DNA of 7,146 nucleotides from Paracoccaceae bacterium (GCA_018647275.1 JABGTH010000083.1:1-7146); one strand, 5' to 3'. Positions 1 through 5,993 are shown, counted from the first letter of the stretch. Notes: generated by a model not told the origin, from the sequence alone. Made by a program: numbers and translations.

Positions 1-1307
1 CCATCATTCCCAACGGATTTGATTGCGTCGAGTGCAATGTCATCCACCTCTGTCGCCCAAATTTTGGGATCAAGGTAGCGTTGGATTTGCTGCAGCACTT
101 CGCAGTCCATGATGAATTTTTCAGGGCTGGCGATAAGGCCGCCCTCAAGCCAACCAGCAGCATGGTAAACCATGTTTGTTCCAGATTGCACCGCCGCCCA
201 AAGGCTATTGGATGTTTCCCACATCGCTTGCCCGTCCGGCACATTCGCCGCACATACGCCCGAAGATCGCATCGGCAAGCCGTAAAAGCGTGCCATCTGG
301 CCAGTCATCTGCGTTGCCCGCATATACTCAGGTGTCCCAAACGCAGGGGCACCAGATTTCATATCTACGTTGGAAGTAAACGTTCCAATAGCACAGGCGA
401 CACCTGGGTTAATATATTGGGCCAACGCAATGGCGCACAGTCCCTCAGCCAAAGACTGCGCCACAGCACCAGACATGGTCACTGGCGCCATAGCGCCAGC
501 AAGTGTAAACGGCGTCACCACGAGCGCCTGACCACGGCGCGCGAGGCGCATCCAGCCGTCCATCATCGGGTAATCGTGTTTTAGGGGAGAGGTAGAGTTA
601 ATGTTTGTGTACATTTTCGGGCTTGCATCAAATTCTTCGTGGGTGTGGCCGCCTGCAATGCGAACCATTTCTACAACGTCCTCGACCCGTTCTTTGCCAA
701 GGGAATATGCGTGCATAACTTTGTCAGTGATTGTCAGTTTGTCATATAAAACATCCAAATGGCGCACGCTAGCGTGCACATTGACGGGTTCTACGGGATA
801 GCCACCAGCAAAGTGAATGCAGTTAAAATATTGGGTTAGCTTCAAAAGGTTTTGACACATCTCACGGGTGCCCGACACTTTGGTACCGATCGACATGTCC
901 CAATAGCTTGGCGGGGATGAAACGTTACCAAAGTTGATGTGGTTACCCCCGATGGTGATCTGGCGATCAGGGTTGCGCGGAGTTAGGGTGAAGGAGCTTG
1001 GGGCCTTGCCCACCATCTCCATCACAAAATCACGGCCCATACGCACGTTCGTACCTTTGACGGCACATCCTGCTTGCTTCAGGATTGACACCGCTTCGGG
1101 ATGTAAAAATTCGACCCCAATCTCTTCAAGGATACGCATCGCACCCTCGTGGATGGCCGCGACGCCATCTGCACTCAAAGGTTCAACAGGACGATCCACC
1201 AACAACGGCGGGTTCCATGGCATCTGTTCAATGACAGCACTTCCGCGGCGTGCTGCAGCGCCTGCACGGCCACCACCACGTGTTCTGCGTTGTGAACCTT
1301 CAGTCAT
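1..1307 (-). CDS. MttB-family (trimethylamine methyltransferase-like) protein, 3' end outside the window
   Basis: An open minus-strand frame of about 435 codons runs from ATG at 1307 to the window edge; family members are usually a little over 500 residues, so the C-terminal part is missing. The start is an Arg/Gly/Ala-rich segment (RRTRGGGRAG) followed by the characteristic ILEEIGVEFLHPEA stretch. Later come SPPSYWDM, TPFTLAGAMAPVTMSGA and GQMARFYGLPMRSSG, typical of the COG5598 TIM-barrel. True MttB moves a methyl group from trimethylamine to a corrinoid protein using pyrrolysine. I find no in-frame TAG here, so this is the non-pyrrolysine branch, whose characterised members demethylate quaternary amines such as glycine betaine. 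The substrate cannot be told, and no corrinoid protein gene is visible. GGGGGA lies 7 bases before ATG 1307; in-frame ATGs at 1322 and 1337 are alternatives, and a stop lies at 1356-1358. The family is confident, the function is not. Confidence 0.88.
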   Translation of the reverse strand, partial: MTEGSQRRTRGGGRAGAAARRGSAVIEQMPWNPPLLVDRPVEPLSADGVAAIHEGAMRILEEIGVEFLHPEAVSILKQAGCAVKGTNVRMGRDFVMEMVGKAPSSFTLTPRNPDRQITIGGNHINFGNVSSPPSYWDMSIGTKVSGTREMCQNLLKLTQYFNCIHFAGGYPVEPVNVHASVRHLDVLYDKLTITDKVMHAYSLGKERVEDVVEMVRIAGGHTHEEFDASPKMYTNINSTSPLKHDYPMMDGWMRLARRGQALVVTPFTLAGAMAPVTMSGAVAQSLAEGLCAIALAQYINPGVACAIGTFTSNVDMKSGAPAFGTPEYMRATQMTGQMARFYGLPMRSSGVCAANVPDGQAMWETSNSLWAAVQSGTNMVYHAAGWLEGGLIASPEKFIMDCEVLQQIQRYLDPKIWATEVDDIALDAIKSVGND

Positions 1308-1368
1308 GCGACAATCCCCCATTTGATGATACCTCATCCAAACGCAACCATGTGGTCATTGGCCAGCA

Positions 1369-1405
1369 CGTTAACGACAGCTTTTGTCGCTTAACGCGCT
1401 TAACG
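1369..1405. repeat. Hairpin plus tandem 9-bp repeat between HAD and MttB genes
   Basis: The 100-base gap between the HAD stop and the MttB start contains CGTTAACG at 1369-1376 and two exact tandem copies of CGCTTAACG at 1388-1396 and 1397-1405. TTAACG therefore occurs three times, 20 and 9 bases apart. The same bases fold into a hairpin: CGTTAACGACA pairs with TGTCG-TTAACG across a 5-base loop with one bulged C (1369-1396). On the minus strand it sits 11 bases after the HAD stop codon. It could stabilise or end that transcript, although no U-run follows, or it could be a regulator-binding cluster for the MttB gene. The sequence alone does not decide. Confidence 0.5.
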
Positions 1406-1407
1406 GG

Positions 1408-2103
1408 TCAGCTTTTGTTCAGCCATTCAGGAATATGACCAATGTCAGGCAAGACAACATCAGCGTAAGGGGCCAAAGTCTCGCGTCTCGCAATGCCTGT
1501 CAGGACAGCAATACAGCGCATTCCCGCAGCGGCCCCTGCCATCAAATCATGTGTACTGTCGCCCACCATTGCTACGCGGGCAGGATCACATCCAGTCTGA
1601 GCACAAAACGCTTTCAACTGACCAGCGGCGGGTTTGGCACCATACCCACTGTCAAAACCTGCGATAAAGTCAAACAATCCAACGACATTGGCACCGCCCA
1701 GATGGGCAAGTGCGGGCGCTTCAGAATCATTGGTCGCGACACCCAGTTTCAAGCCCGCATCCCGCAAAGATGTTAGATAAGTGATCAACGGAATTACTTC
1801 GACCTGAGGGGCCATTATTGCCTCCTCGTTCAACATTTCCAACATCGCACTGTGGCTCAGGTCTGGAAAATGCGGGGCCAATGCCTGCCCTATTTCATCC
1901 GGCGTGCCAGCGATTGCGACACTGTCGGAGGAAAACTTACGTGTGGTAATGTCAAAACCAATATCTTTGCCAATAATGGTCGCGGCCGCGCGATCTCCAT
2001 CGGTAAGGCGCAATAGGAACGCCTGTGCCCATGCCTCCCACGTGGCTGAAAATTCAAACAACGTACCATCTTTATCAAAGATCAAACCCTGCCAATCAGT
2101 CAT
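1408..2103 (-). CDS. HAD-superfamily hydrolase (phosphoglycolate phosphatase-like)
   Basis: 231 residues with all four HAD motifs. DKDGT at residues 10-14 gives the nucleophile Asp10 and acid/base Asp12. T124 in GVATNDSE is motif II, K157 in GAKP is motif III, and GDSTHD at 181-186 supplies the Mg2+-binding acids. The helical cap lies between residues 17 and about 95, as in subfamily I enzymes such as Gph. The expected activity is cytoplasmic phosphate monoester hydrolysis; the substrate is unknown. A TTG two codons upstream (2109) is possible, but ATG at 2103 forms an ATGA overlap with the stop of the upstream DUF3572 gene, the usual arrangement for translational coupling, so I chose it. The MttB gene follows in the same direction after about 100 bases. 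Gph itself would need support from substrate tests. Confidence 0.93.
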   Translation of the reverse strand: MTDWQGLIFDKDGTLFEFSATWEAWAQAFLLRLTDGDRAAATIIGKDIGFDITTRKFSSDSVAIAGTPDEIGQALAPHFPDLSHSAMLEMLNEEAIMAPQVEVIPLITYLTSLRDAGLKLGVATNDSEAPALAHLGGANVVGLFDFIAGFDSGYGAKPAAGQLKAFCAQTGCDPARVAMVGDSTHDLMAGAAAGMRCIAVLTGIARRETLAPYADVVLPDIGHIPEWLNKS

Positions 2104-2384
2104 GTCCAATGCACCTGTTCACCGCCCGGCAATGACTGGCGTGCCTCAATCAAACGTTCATAAGGCATCGAGATACTGTCACAAAATGAGATGACCCACG
2201 CGTCGTCCATCATCAGAAACTCCAACAAGCCGCCCAGAAATTCTGGATCCGTTGCCCCGTTGCGCACATCCGCTTCACTGGCACCAGTAGAACCTAAGAA
2301 AACAGGTAAAAGATCTTCGTTTCCCGCCAGCCATGCCAAGGCCTGTAGCCCCACGGTTTCCGCGGTTTCCTGCGTCATTGTCAT
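2100..2384 (-). CDS. DUF3572 family protein
   Basis: A small acidic protein of 94 residues that I recognise as DUF3572, a family of unknown function found mainly in Alphaproteobacteria. The recognisable core is ALAWLAGNEDLLPVFLGSTG (residues 15-34), followed by a helical stretch with PEFLGGLLEFLMMDD. No signal peptide, membrane segment or catalytic motif is visible, so it is probably cytoplasmic. The start at 2384 is supported by AGGAG 6 bases upstream; a second ATG two codons later is less well spaced. The stop codon overlaps the HAD start by 4 bases, so the two are co-translated. The divergent neighbour is the pleD relic. From memory DUF3572 and pleD are often adjacent in Rhodobacteraceae, which would make this inherited gene order; I could not check that. 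Confidence 0.88.
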   Translation of the reverse strand: MTMTQETAETVGLQALAWLAGNEDLLPVFLGSTGASEADVRNGATDPEFLGGLLEFLMMDDAWVISFCDSISMPYERLIEARQSLPGGEQVHWT

Positions 2385-2511
2385 TGCTCACTCCTGTTCC
2401 CTGAAAATAGAAACACTTTGTTAACTTTAAGGGACAAAAACCTAACTAGGTGACGAACACAAGAGACTGCCATTCGGGCTCGAACATTTAACAAGTGAGG
2501 AAGGGACGACA
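2385..2511. promoter_or_regulatory. Divergent intergenic region between DUF3572 gene and pleD relic
   Basis: 127 AT-rich bases between two divergent start sites, so promoters for both directions are expected here. The DUF3572 ribosome binding site (AGGAG on the minus strand) is at its left end and the pleD relic's at its right end. TTAAC occurs at 2421-2425 and 2488-2492, but not as the TTAA-N7-TTAA pair of a CtrA site. I see no convincing -35/-10 pair on either strand and name no promoter. Confidence 0.4.
2497..2506 (+). promoter_or_regulatory. Orphaned ribosome binding site of the pleD relic
   Basis: GAGGAAGGGA is a strong purine-rich Shine-Dalgarno stretch ending 5 bases before ATA at 2512-2514. 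The codons after that ATA read HCKVLIIDPIA, which matches the first residues of PleD proteins. The spacing therefore points to a former ATG at 2512 that has changed to ATA. No other start codon in this frame follows before the frameshift. Confidence 0.6.
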
Positions 2512-3737
2512 ATACACTGCAAGGTACTAATCATAGACCCAATTGCAAAAATCGTATTATATTAAAAGCCAAATTATCTGCTGCTTATAACACTGACACC
2601 CAAGCCTTAACATTGGCTGAAGCAATTGCCCCTCCCTGAAGCTGGTATTGACGTCGTCCTGAGCCAACCGCTTGATGGCGCACTTCTGCTGGCCAGAGTG
2701 CGCAGTCTGGTTCGCTCAAATTCATCTGACAAAGATTGGGAGTTGGGAGAAGGCACCTCTCACGCCTTAGGTTTCGCAGAGGCCCAAAAGGTCTTTGCAC
2801 CATCAGGTCGGGCGGTCTTGGTGGGCCCGAACAGGGCGTTGCTGGAGGATTGGACGACCCAAATTGCTGGTAATTCGCCAACCAAAACCAAAGTAGCAGG
2901 TGTGGATGAAGCCATCAATATTTTAGGCACATCCAAAAACGCCAACCTTCCAGATGTTTTCGCCTTGGCTATGGGAAACCACGAGCCAGAAAAAATCCTG
3001 TATTTTCTCGCAACATTGAAATCAAATACCAGCACACGCCACTGCGCCGTGTTGGTTGTCCAGACCCATACAAACCAAGGGTTGGGTGCTCAAGCACTGG
3101 ATATAGGCGCAAATAATTTGATGCAACACAGCTTTCAACCCGCTGAAATGGCATTGCGCATTAATATCCTCCTAAGGCGTAAGAAAAATAACGACACAAT
3201 ACGGGCCAAGGTTCGCAATGGACTTGAGGCGGCGGTCAGCAATCCATTCACGGGACTACACAATCGCCGATACGCCATGCCACAACTGGACCGCATCGTA
3301 GAACATGACAACCTCACAGGTGATCCTTTCGCAGTGATGATCGAAGATATGGACCACTTCAAACAGATTAATGACAACCACGGTAACGCTTCGGGGGACG
3401 CTGTTCTGGTCGAAACAGCAAAACAATTGGCCGAAAACCTTCGCGCTGTTGATATGATTGCGCGCATCGGAGGAGAGGAGTTTTTGATCGTTATGCCGGG
3501 TGCCCAGCGAAAGGATGCCCAAGGTGCAGCACACAGACTCTGTCATTTAATTGGGGACAAGCCGTTAAAAAAACCTGATGGATTACGCCCCATAAACGCA
3601 ACCATATCTATCGGGCTTGCAGTTGCCGGGGATACTAAAAGACAGCTCACCAACTTGTGGACGGAGCGGACAAGGCGCTATCTGCTCCCAAAAACCGTGG
3701 CCGCAATTGCGATACACTAAGCAGGCCAGCAGCTTAA
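2512..3737 (+). pseudogene. pleD: Decayed pleD (REC-REC-GGDEF response regulator / diguanylate cyclase)
   Basis: PleD makes cyclic di-GMP when its first receiver domain is phosphorylated. From 2515 codons read HCKVLIIDPIA, then after one missing A in the tract at 2547-2551 they continue in the next frame as NRIILKAKLSAAY and ALTLAEAIA, the start of REC1. At about 2626 the frame changes again and only the tail of REC1 follows (EAGIDVVLSQPLDGALLLAR); by comparison with known PleD roughly 45-50 codons, including the phosphoacceptor Asp, are gone. REC2 is degenerate. The GGDEF domain keeps FTGLHNRRY, DMDHFKQINDNHG, GGEEF and the RxxD inhibitory site (RAVD, 5 residues before GGEEF). Near 3657 a one-base loss puts the end in another frame: ADKALSAPKNRGRN through SRPAA to a stop at 3735-3737. 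A frame from TTG 2626 to TAA 3720 stays open for 364 codons, so decay is recent or a fragment is still made. Confidence 0.85.
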
Positions 3738-3742
3738 CCGGA

Positions 3743-4246
3743 TCAGTTAGATTGCATCTGTTTTGGTTTGCGCTTTGGTCCACGTTTTAATGCGTCCTCA
3801 ATTCCATCGGCATAGGCGCGGCGTTCTTCGACGTTCATCTTTTCTATAATGTTCAGCCACTGTGTTTGGCCGGCGCTTTGTACGTCCAGCGTAAACGCAG
3901 ACTGCTTTGCCAACACTACTTCAATTGCCGCGCGGTCAAATGTGTCAGCACGCAGAATCGTCGCTACGTCTGCGTAATGGGCGCGACGTTCAACACGGTC
4001 AGCACCACCTTTTGCAGGGCGCAAAGCATCAAACACTTCGCGACGTTGATCATGGGGCAAGGCCTGAATATAGGGGCGCGCATAATTCAACTGCGCATTA
4101 CCGCCCATTGGACCACCAGGACCTTTGCGCACAAAAGCACCCGCCATCAATCCAGCCACCGCCAGATTAACGGCCAGCGAAATACTTAGCAAAATCTTAA
4201 AACCACCCGGCAAGGCCGATTTAGCGATTTGTGTTGTCTGTGCCAT
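3743..4246 (-). CDS. Periplasmic heavy-metal sensor-like protein (Metal_resist/CpxP-like), membrane-anchored
   Basis: 167 residues. A short cytoplasmic N-terminus is followed by one membrane segment at about residues 17-38, then a Gly/Pro-rich linker (KGPGGPMGG) and a charged, largely helical periplasmic domain ending in a Lys/Arg-rich tail. This is the layout of the Metal_resist family, which includes CnrX, the nickel/cobalt-sensing subunit of the CnrYXH system, and the related CpxP/Spy proteins. The periplasmic part has only two histidines (H65, H90) and no cysteine, so metal binding is not evident; it may sense another envelope signal. It is the last gene of the sigma/anti-sigma group, starting 3 bases after the previous stop with GAGG upstream. 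It ends 5 bases from the convergent end of the pleD relic, with no clear terminator between them. The family is fairly sure; the ligand is unknown. Confidence 0.82.
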   Translation of the reverse strand: MAQTTQIAKSALPGGFKILLSISLAVNLAVAGLMAGAFVRKGPGGPMGGNAQLNYARPYIQALPHDQRREVFDALRPAKGGADRVERRAHYADVATILRADTFDRAAIEVVLAKQSAFTLDVQSAGQTQWLNIIEKMNVEERRAYADGIEDALKRGPKRKPKQMQSN

Positions 4247-4249
4247 GTC

Positions 4250-4636
4250 TTAGCCCTCTTCCATATCCCAGCCGAAGCCGAACATTCCTGTGTCTGCAAC
4301 ACCGTCTTCTAACAATGAAATCGATGTTTCACTGCCCAGAAACGTTTCAAATTGTGTTGGCAAACCCTCTGGTGGATTGATCCCGATCCAAAAGCCAGCG
4401 CAGGTCGCAGCGATCAATCCGCCCATGCCTTGCCATCCGCCAACCATCGCCGCGATTTGTGCCCACAAACTAGGCGGTGCAATCTGTGGCATCGGCTGCT
4501 GGGCCAAAGCGTCCGTGACCACCCGCGTCATGAAGGCCTCTGACGGCTGGGCACCCACGTCATTTGTTGCCTGCGCAAACAAGGCATCCAGCGCGTTCAT
4601 ATCCAGATCAACGGTGTCTTTATCAGATGCTGTCAT
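4250..4636 (-). CDS. Probable single-pass membrane anti-sigma factor
   Basis: 128 residues. An acidic N-terminal half (DLDMNALDALFAQA, then PSEAFMTRVVTDAL) is followed by a Pro-rich link, one membrane segment at about residues 71-87 (GGLIAATCAGFWIGI) and a short acidic C-terminal tail ending DMEEG. I see no CHCC zinc motif of the ZAS anti-sigma class. The role is inferred from position: it overlaps the sigma gene and precedes a periplasmic sensor, as CnrY does in CnrYXH, and the topology would place the N-terminus with the sigma factor in the cytoplasm. Such proteins are sometimes labelled dihydroorotate dehydrogenase in databases; nothing here supports that. An ATG at 4642 is one base from AGGA, whereas ATG 4636 is 7 bases from it, so I use 4636, giving a 14-base overlap with the sigma gene. 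Confidence 0.72.
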   Translation of the reverse strand: MTASDKDTVDLDMNALDALFAQATNDVGAQPSEAFMTRVVTDALAQQPMPQIAPPSLWAQIAAMVGGWQGMGGLIAATCAGFWIGINPPEGLPTQFETFLGSETSISLLEDGVADTGMFGFGWDMEEG

Positions 4637-5213
4637 CTTCATATCCTAACTTTTCACGTGCCGGTGCCAAGGCCTGCGCCAATGCGCGCTTACCGCGCGC
4701 GGTCAAACTTTCGACCGCTTCGGTGCTAATCTCAAGTATTTCCGCAATTTCAGGGTTCGCCAATCCTTCGATATGGCGCAAAATCACGGCCTGTCTTTGT
4801 CGTGCAGGCAATGTCTGCAACCCAGCCTGCAATGCGTCCATACGTTCACGAGTTTGTAATTGGTTCGTAACGCTTGGGGACGGATCAAGGGGTTCGTCCA
4901 CTTCATCCAAACCAACACCGCGTTTGCGGCGCAATCGATCCGTGCACAGGTTCGCAGTCACGTGGTATAGCCATGTGCTAACCTTTGCTTCGCCCACGCG
5001 CCAATCTGGTGCGACCTTCCACAAACGCATCATGGCGTCTTGGGCCACATCCTCTGCCTCAGCCCGATCACCCAAAACGCGCACCGCATGCCCAAAAACG
5101 CGCGGCGTGAATCGGGCTGTCAGCTCACGTGCCGCAGCTGCATCGCCTTTTGAATACTGGGCAAGCAGGGCATCATCGGTCAGATCGGGGTATGCATCCA
5201 ACGGCATTGTCAT
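4623..5213 (-). CDS. ECF-type RNA polymerase sigma factor
   Basis: 196 residues with the two domains of an extracytoplasmic-function sigma factor. Region 2 spans about residues 30-98, with AEDVAQDAMMRLW (region 2.2, core binding) and STWLYHVTANLCTDRLRR (regions 2.3-2.4, -10 recognition). Region 4 spans about 127-180, with LPARQRQAVILRHIEGLANP and a helix-turn-helix around EIAEILEISTEAVESLTARG for -35 recognition. There is no region 1.1 or 3, as expected. It directs polymerase to a small regulon, and by gene order it is held in check by the overlapping downstream membrane protein. The start is ATG 5213 or ATG 5207; neither has a strong ribosome binding site, so expression may be low or coupled. 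The EF-hand gene lies 73 bases upstream in the same direction with a hairpin between them. The specific ECF group is not assigned. Confidence 0.95.
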   Translation of the reverse strand: MTMPLDAYPDLTDDALLAQYSKGDAAAARELTARFTPRVFGHAVRVLGDRAEAEDVAQDAMMRLWKVAPDWRVGEAKVSTWLYHVTANLCTDRLRRKRGVGLDEVDEPLDPSPSVTNQLQTRERMDALQAGLQTLPARQRQAVILRHIEGLANPEIAEILEISTEAVESLTARGKRALAQALAPAREKLGYEDDSI

Positions 5214-5233
5214 CCAGTTCAGCGTTAGCGGGA

Positions 5234-5258
5234 GACCGCGCTCATGACAAGCGCGGTC
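5234..5258. repeat. Perfect 9-bp stem-loop between EF-hand and sigma genes
   Basis: GACCGCGCT at 5234-5242 is exactly complementary to AGCGCGGTC at 5250-5258, with a 7-base loop. The stem is GC-rich and should be stable in RNA from either strand. It lies 28 bases after the EF-hand stop and 20 bases before the sigma start on the minus strand. No U-run follows on either side, so it is not a standard intrinsic terminator. It is better read as an attenuator, an RNA-processing or stability element, or a protein-binding palindrome that sets different levels for the EF-hand and sigma genes. Confidence 0.7.
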
Positions 5259-5286
5259 CAGTTTCGGTGTTCAAACAAACGCTGGC

Positions 5287-5790
5287 TTACTCGCCGTGAT
5301 TCTTGTCACCATGTTTCTTCTTACCACCTTTACGCTTTTGCATTTTCTCTGCTGCAGCGTTGTACTCTTCTTCAGACAAAGAATTATTCTCGTCTGTATC
5401 AAAACGCTCCAACATCTTTGCGCCGTGTTTTTTGCCACCACGGCCTTTACCCCGTGGTTCCAGCTCTTCAGCAGACAACTTACCGTCCTTATCGGTGTCC
5501 AGCTTTTCGATCATGCGTGCCGCGCGTTTCTCAGCTTTTTCCTGACCTGACGCCGCAAGCTCTTCTGCAGAAATCAATCCGTCGGAATCAGCATCCATTT
5601 TTGCGAAACGAACAGCGCCTTGGGCTTCCATTTCAGCGGCAGTTACTTGACCATCGCCATCTGCATCCAGATCAGCAAATGCAATCAGGGCTGGACCATG
5701 TCCGCGGGCTTGGGCGACGCCAGTAAATCCAACTGCAACCAGCGCAATTGTCAAAGCGACTTTAGGCAAAGCGGTTATACGTAGTGTCAT
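5287..5790 (-). CDS. Secreted four-EF-hand calcium-binding protein
   Basis: 167 residues. The N-terminus is a signal peptide: MTLRITALPK, a hydrophobic core (VALTIALVAVGF), then AQA at 26-28 as the likely cleavage site, so the mature protein is periplasmic or exported. Four 12-residue EF-hand loops start at D42 (DADGDGQVTAAE), D66 (DADSDGLISAEE), D98 (DTDKDGKLSAEE) and D131 (DTDENNSLSEEE); the last lacks the usual Gly at loop position 6. Between and after the loops are Lys/Gly/His-rich stretches (RGKGRGGKKHG, KRKGGKKKHGDKNHGE). It should bind Ca2+ or a similar cation outside the cytoplasm. The frame is open back to 5880, but the signal peptide and GGAG upstream place the start at ATG 5790 (7-base spacing) or ATG 5793 (4-base). 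Its position upstream of the sigma/anti-sigma/metal-sensor genes suggests a functional link. Confidence 0.92.
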   Translation of the reverse strand: MTLRITALPKVALTIALVAVGFTGVAQARGHGPALIAFADLDADGDGQVTAAEMEAQGAVRFAKMDADSDGLISAEELAASGQEKAEKRAARMIEKLDTDKDGKLSAEELEPRGKGRGGKKHGAKMLERFDTDENNSLSEEEYNAAAEKMQKRKGGKKKHGDKNHGE

Positions 5791-5854
5791 CATAGTTCTC
5801 CGGTTTTTACTGTGCCCCCATTTTGGGCGGCTCACTAAGTCAAACGGGGACACA

Positions 5855-5892
5855 GACGGTTTCCGTCGCAATAAATTCAAATAATTTGCGAC
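5855..5892. promoter_or_regulatory. Inverted repeats upstream of the EF-hand gene, possible operator
   Basis: GTCGCAA at 5865-5871 and TTGCGAC at 5886-5892 are perfect inverted copies whose centres are 21 bases apart, two helical turns, with an AT-only spacer apart from one C. This is the geometry of a site for a dimeric DNA-binding protein. Overlapping it, GACGG (5855-5859) and CCGTC (5863-5867) form a second, smaller inverted repeat. The site is 75-100 bases upstream of the EF-hand start and about 105 bases upstream of the divergent DUF983 start, so it could act on either. I do not recognise a named regulator's site, nor a clear GGAAC/CGTC ECF promoter. Confidence 0.4.
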
Positions 5893-5972
5893 TTCCTGCC
5901 ACTAGGACATCCTGTCGCGTTTATTTTCTCGCATTGAGGGCGCATTCAGAAAAAAGACAAAAGGATATTCCA

Positions 5973-5993
5973 ATGGCCAGCACAGATGTGTAA
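5973..5993 (+). other. Six-codon in-frame leader ORF before the DUF983 gene
   Basis: AAGGA at 5961-5965 is followed, 7 bases later, by ATG at 5973; the frame reads MASTDV and then TAA at 5991-5993. One codon further, in the same frame, is ATG 5997 of the DUF983 protein, which has no ribosome binding site of its own. Either this is a leader peptide that feeds ribosomes to the downstream start by re-initiation, or it is the original N-terminus of the DUF983 protein cut by a nonsense mutation in codon 7. Confidence 0.45.

Noticed and set aside
81..584. Plus-strand open frames over the first 1.4 kb
   Set aside because: They lie antisense to the MttB-family gene, and their translations are rich in Arg, His and Ser with no recognisable family.
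1408..2109. TTG at 2109 as start of the HAD gene
   Set aside because: ATG at 2103 forms an ATGA overlap with the preceding gene and lies at the normal distance from the DKDGT motif.
2421..2492. CtrA binding site in the DUF3572-pleD gap
   Set aside because: TTAAC occurs twice, but the copies are 67 bases apart and do not form TTAA-N7-TTAA.
2626..3720. Intact diguanylate cyclase gene starting at TTG 2626
   Set aside because: REC1 residues continue upstream in two other frames and PleD C-terminal residues continue downstream in another, so this is the middle of a broken gene. It also lacks a good ribosome site.
4250..4642. Dihydroorotate dehydrogenase, a label that similar proteins sometimes carry
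   Set aside because: The protein is 128 residues with one membrane helix and no flavin-binding barrel; its context is a sigma factor and a sensor.
5234..5258. Intrinsic terminator of the EF-hand gene
   Set aside because: The stem is strong but no U-run follows on either strand.
5287..5880. 197-residue version of the EF-hand protein starting at 5880
   Set aside because: The extra N-terminus would bury the signal peptide, and GGAG lies just before ATG 5793/5790.
5795..5900. ECF-type promoter (GGAAC with CGTC) before the EF-hand gene
   Set aside because: GGAA- and CGT-like pieces are present, but none has the usual spacing of about 16-17 bases, so I do not claim autoregulation.
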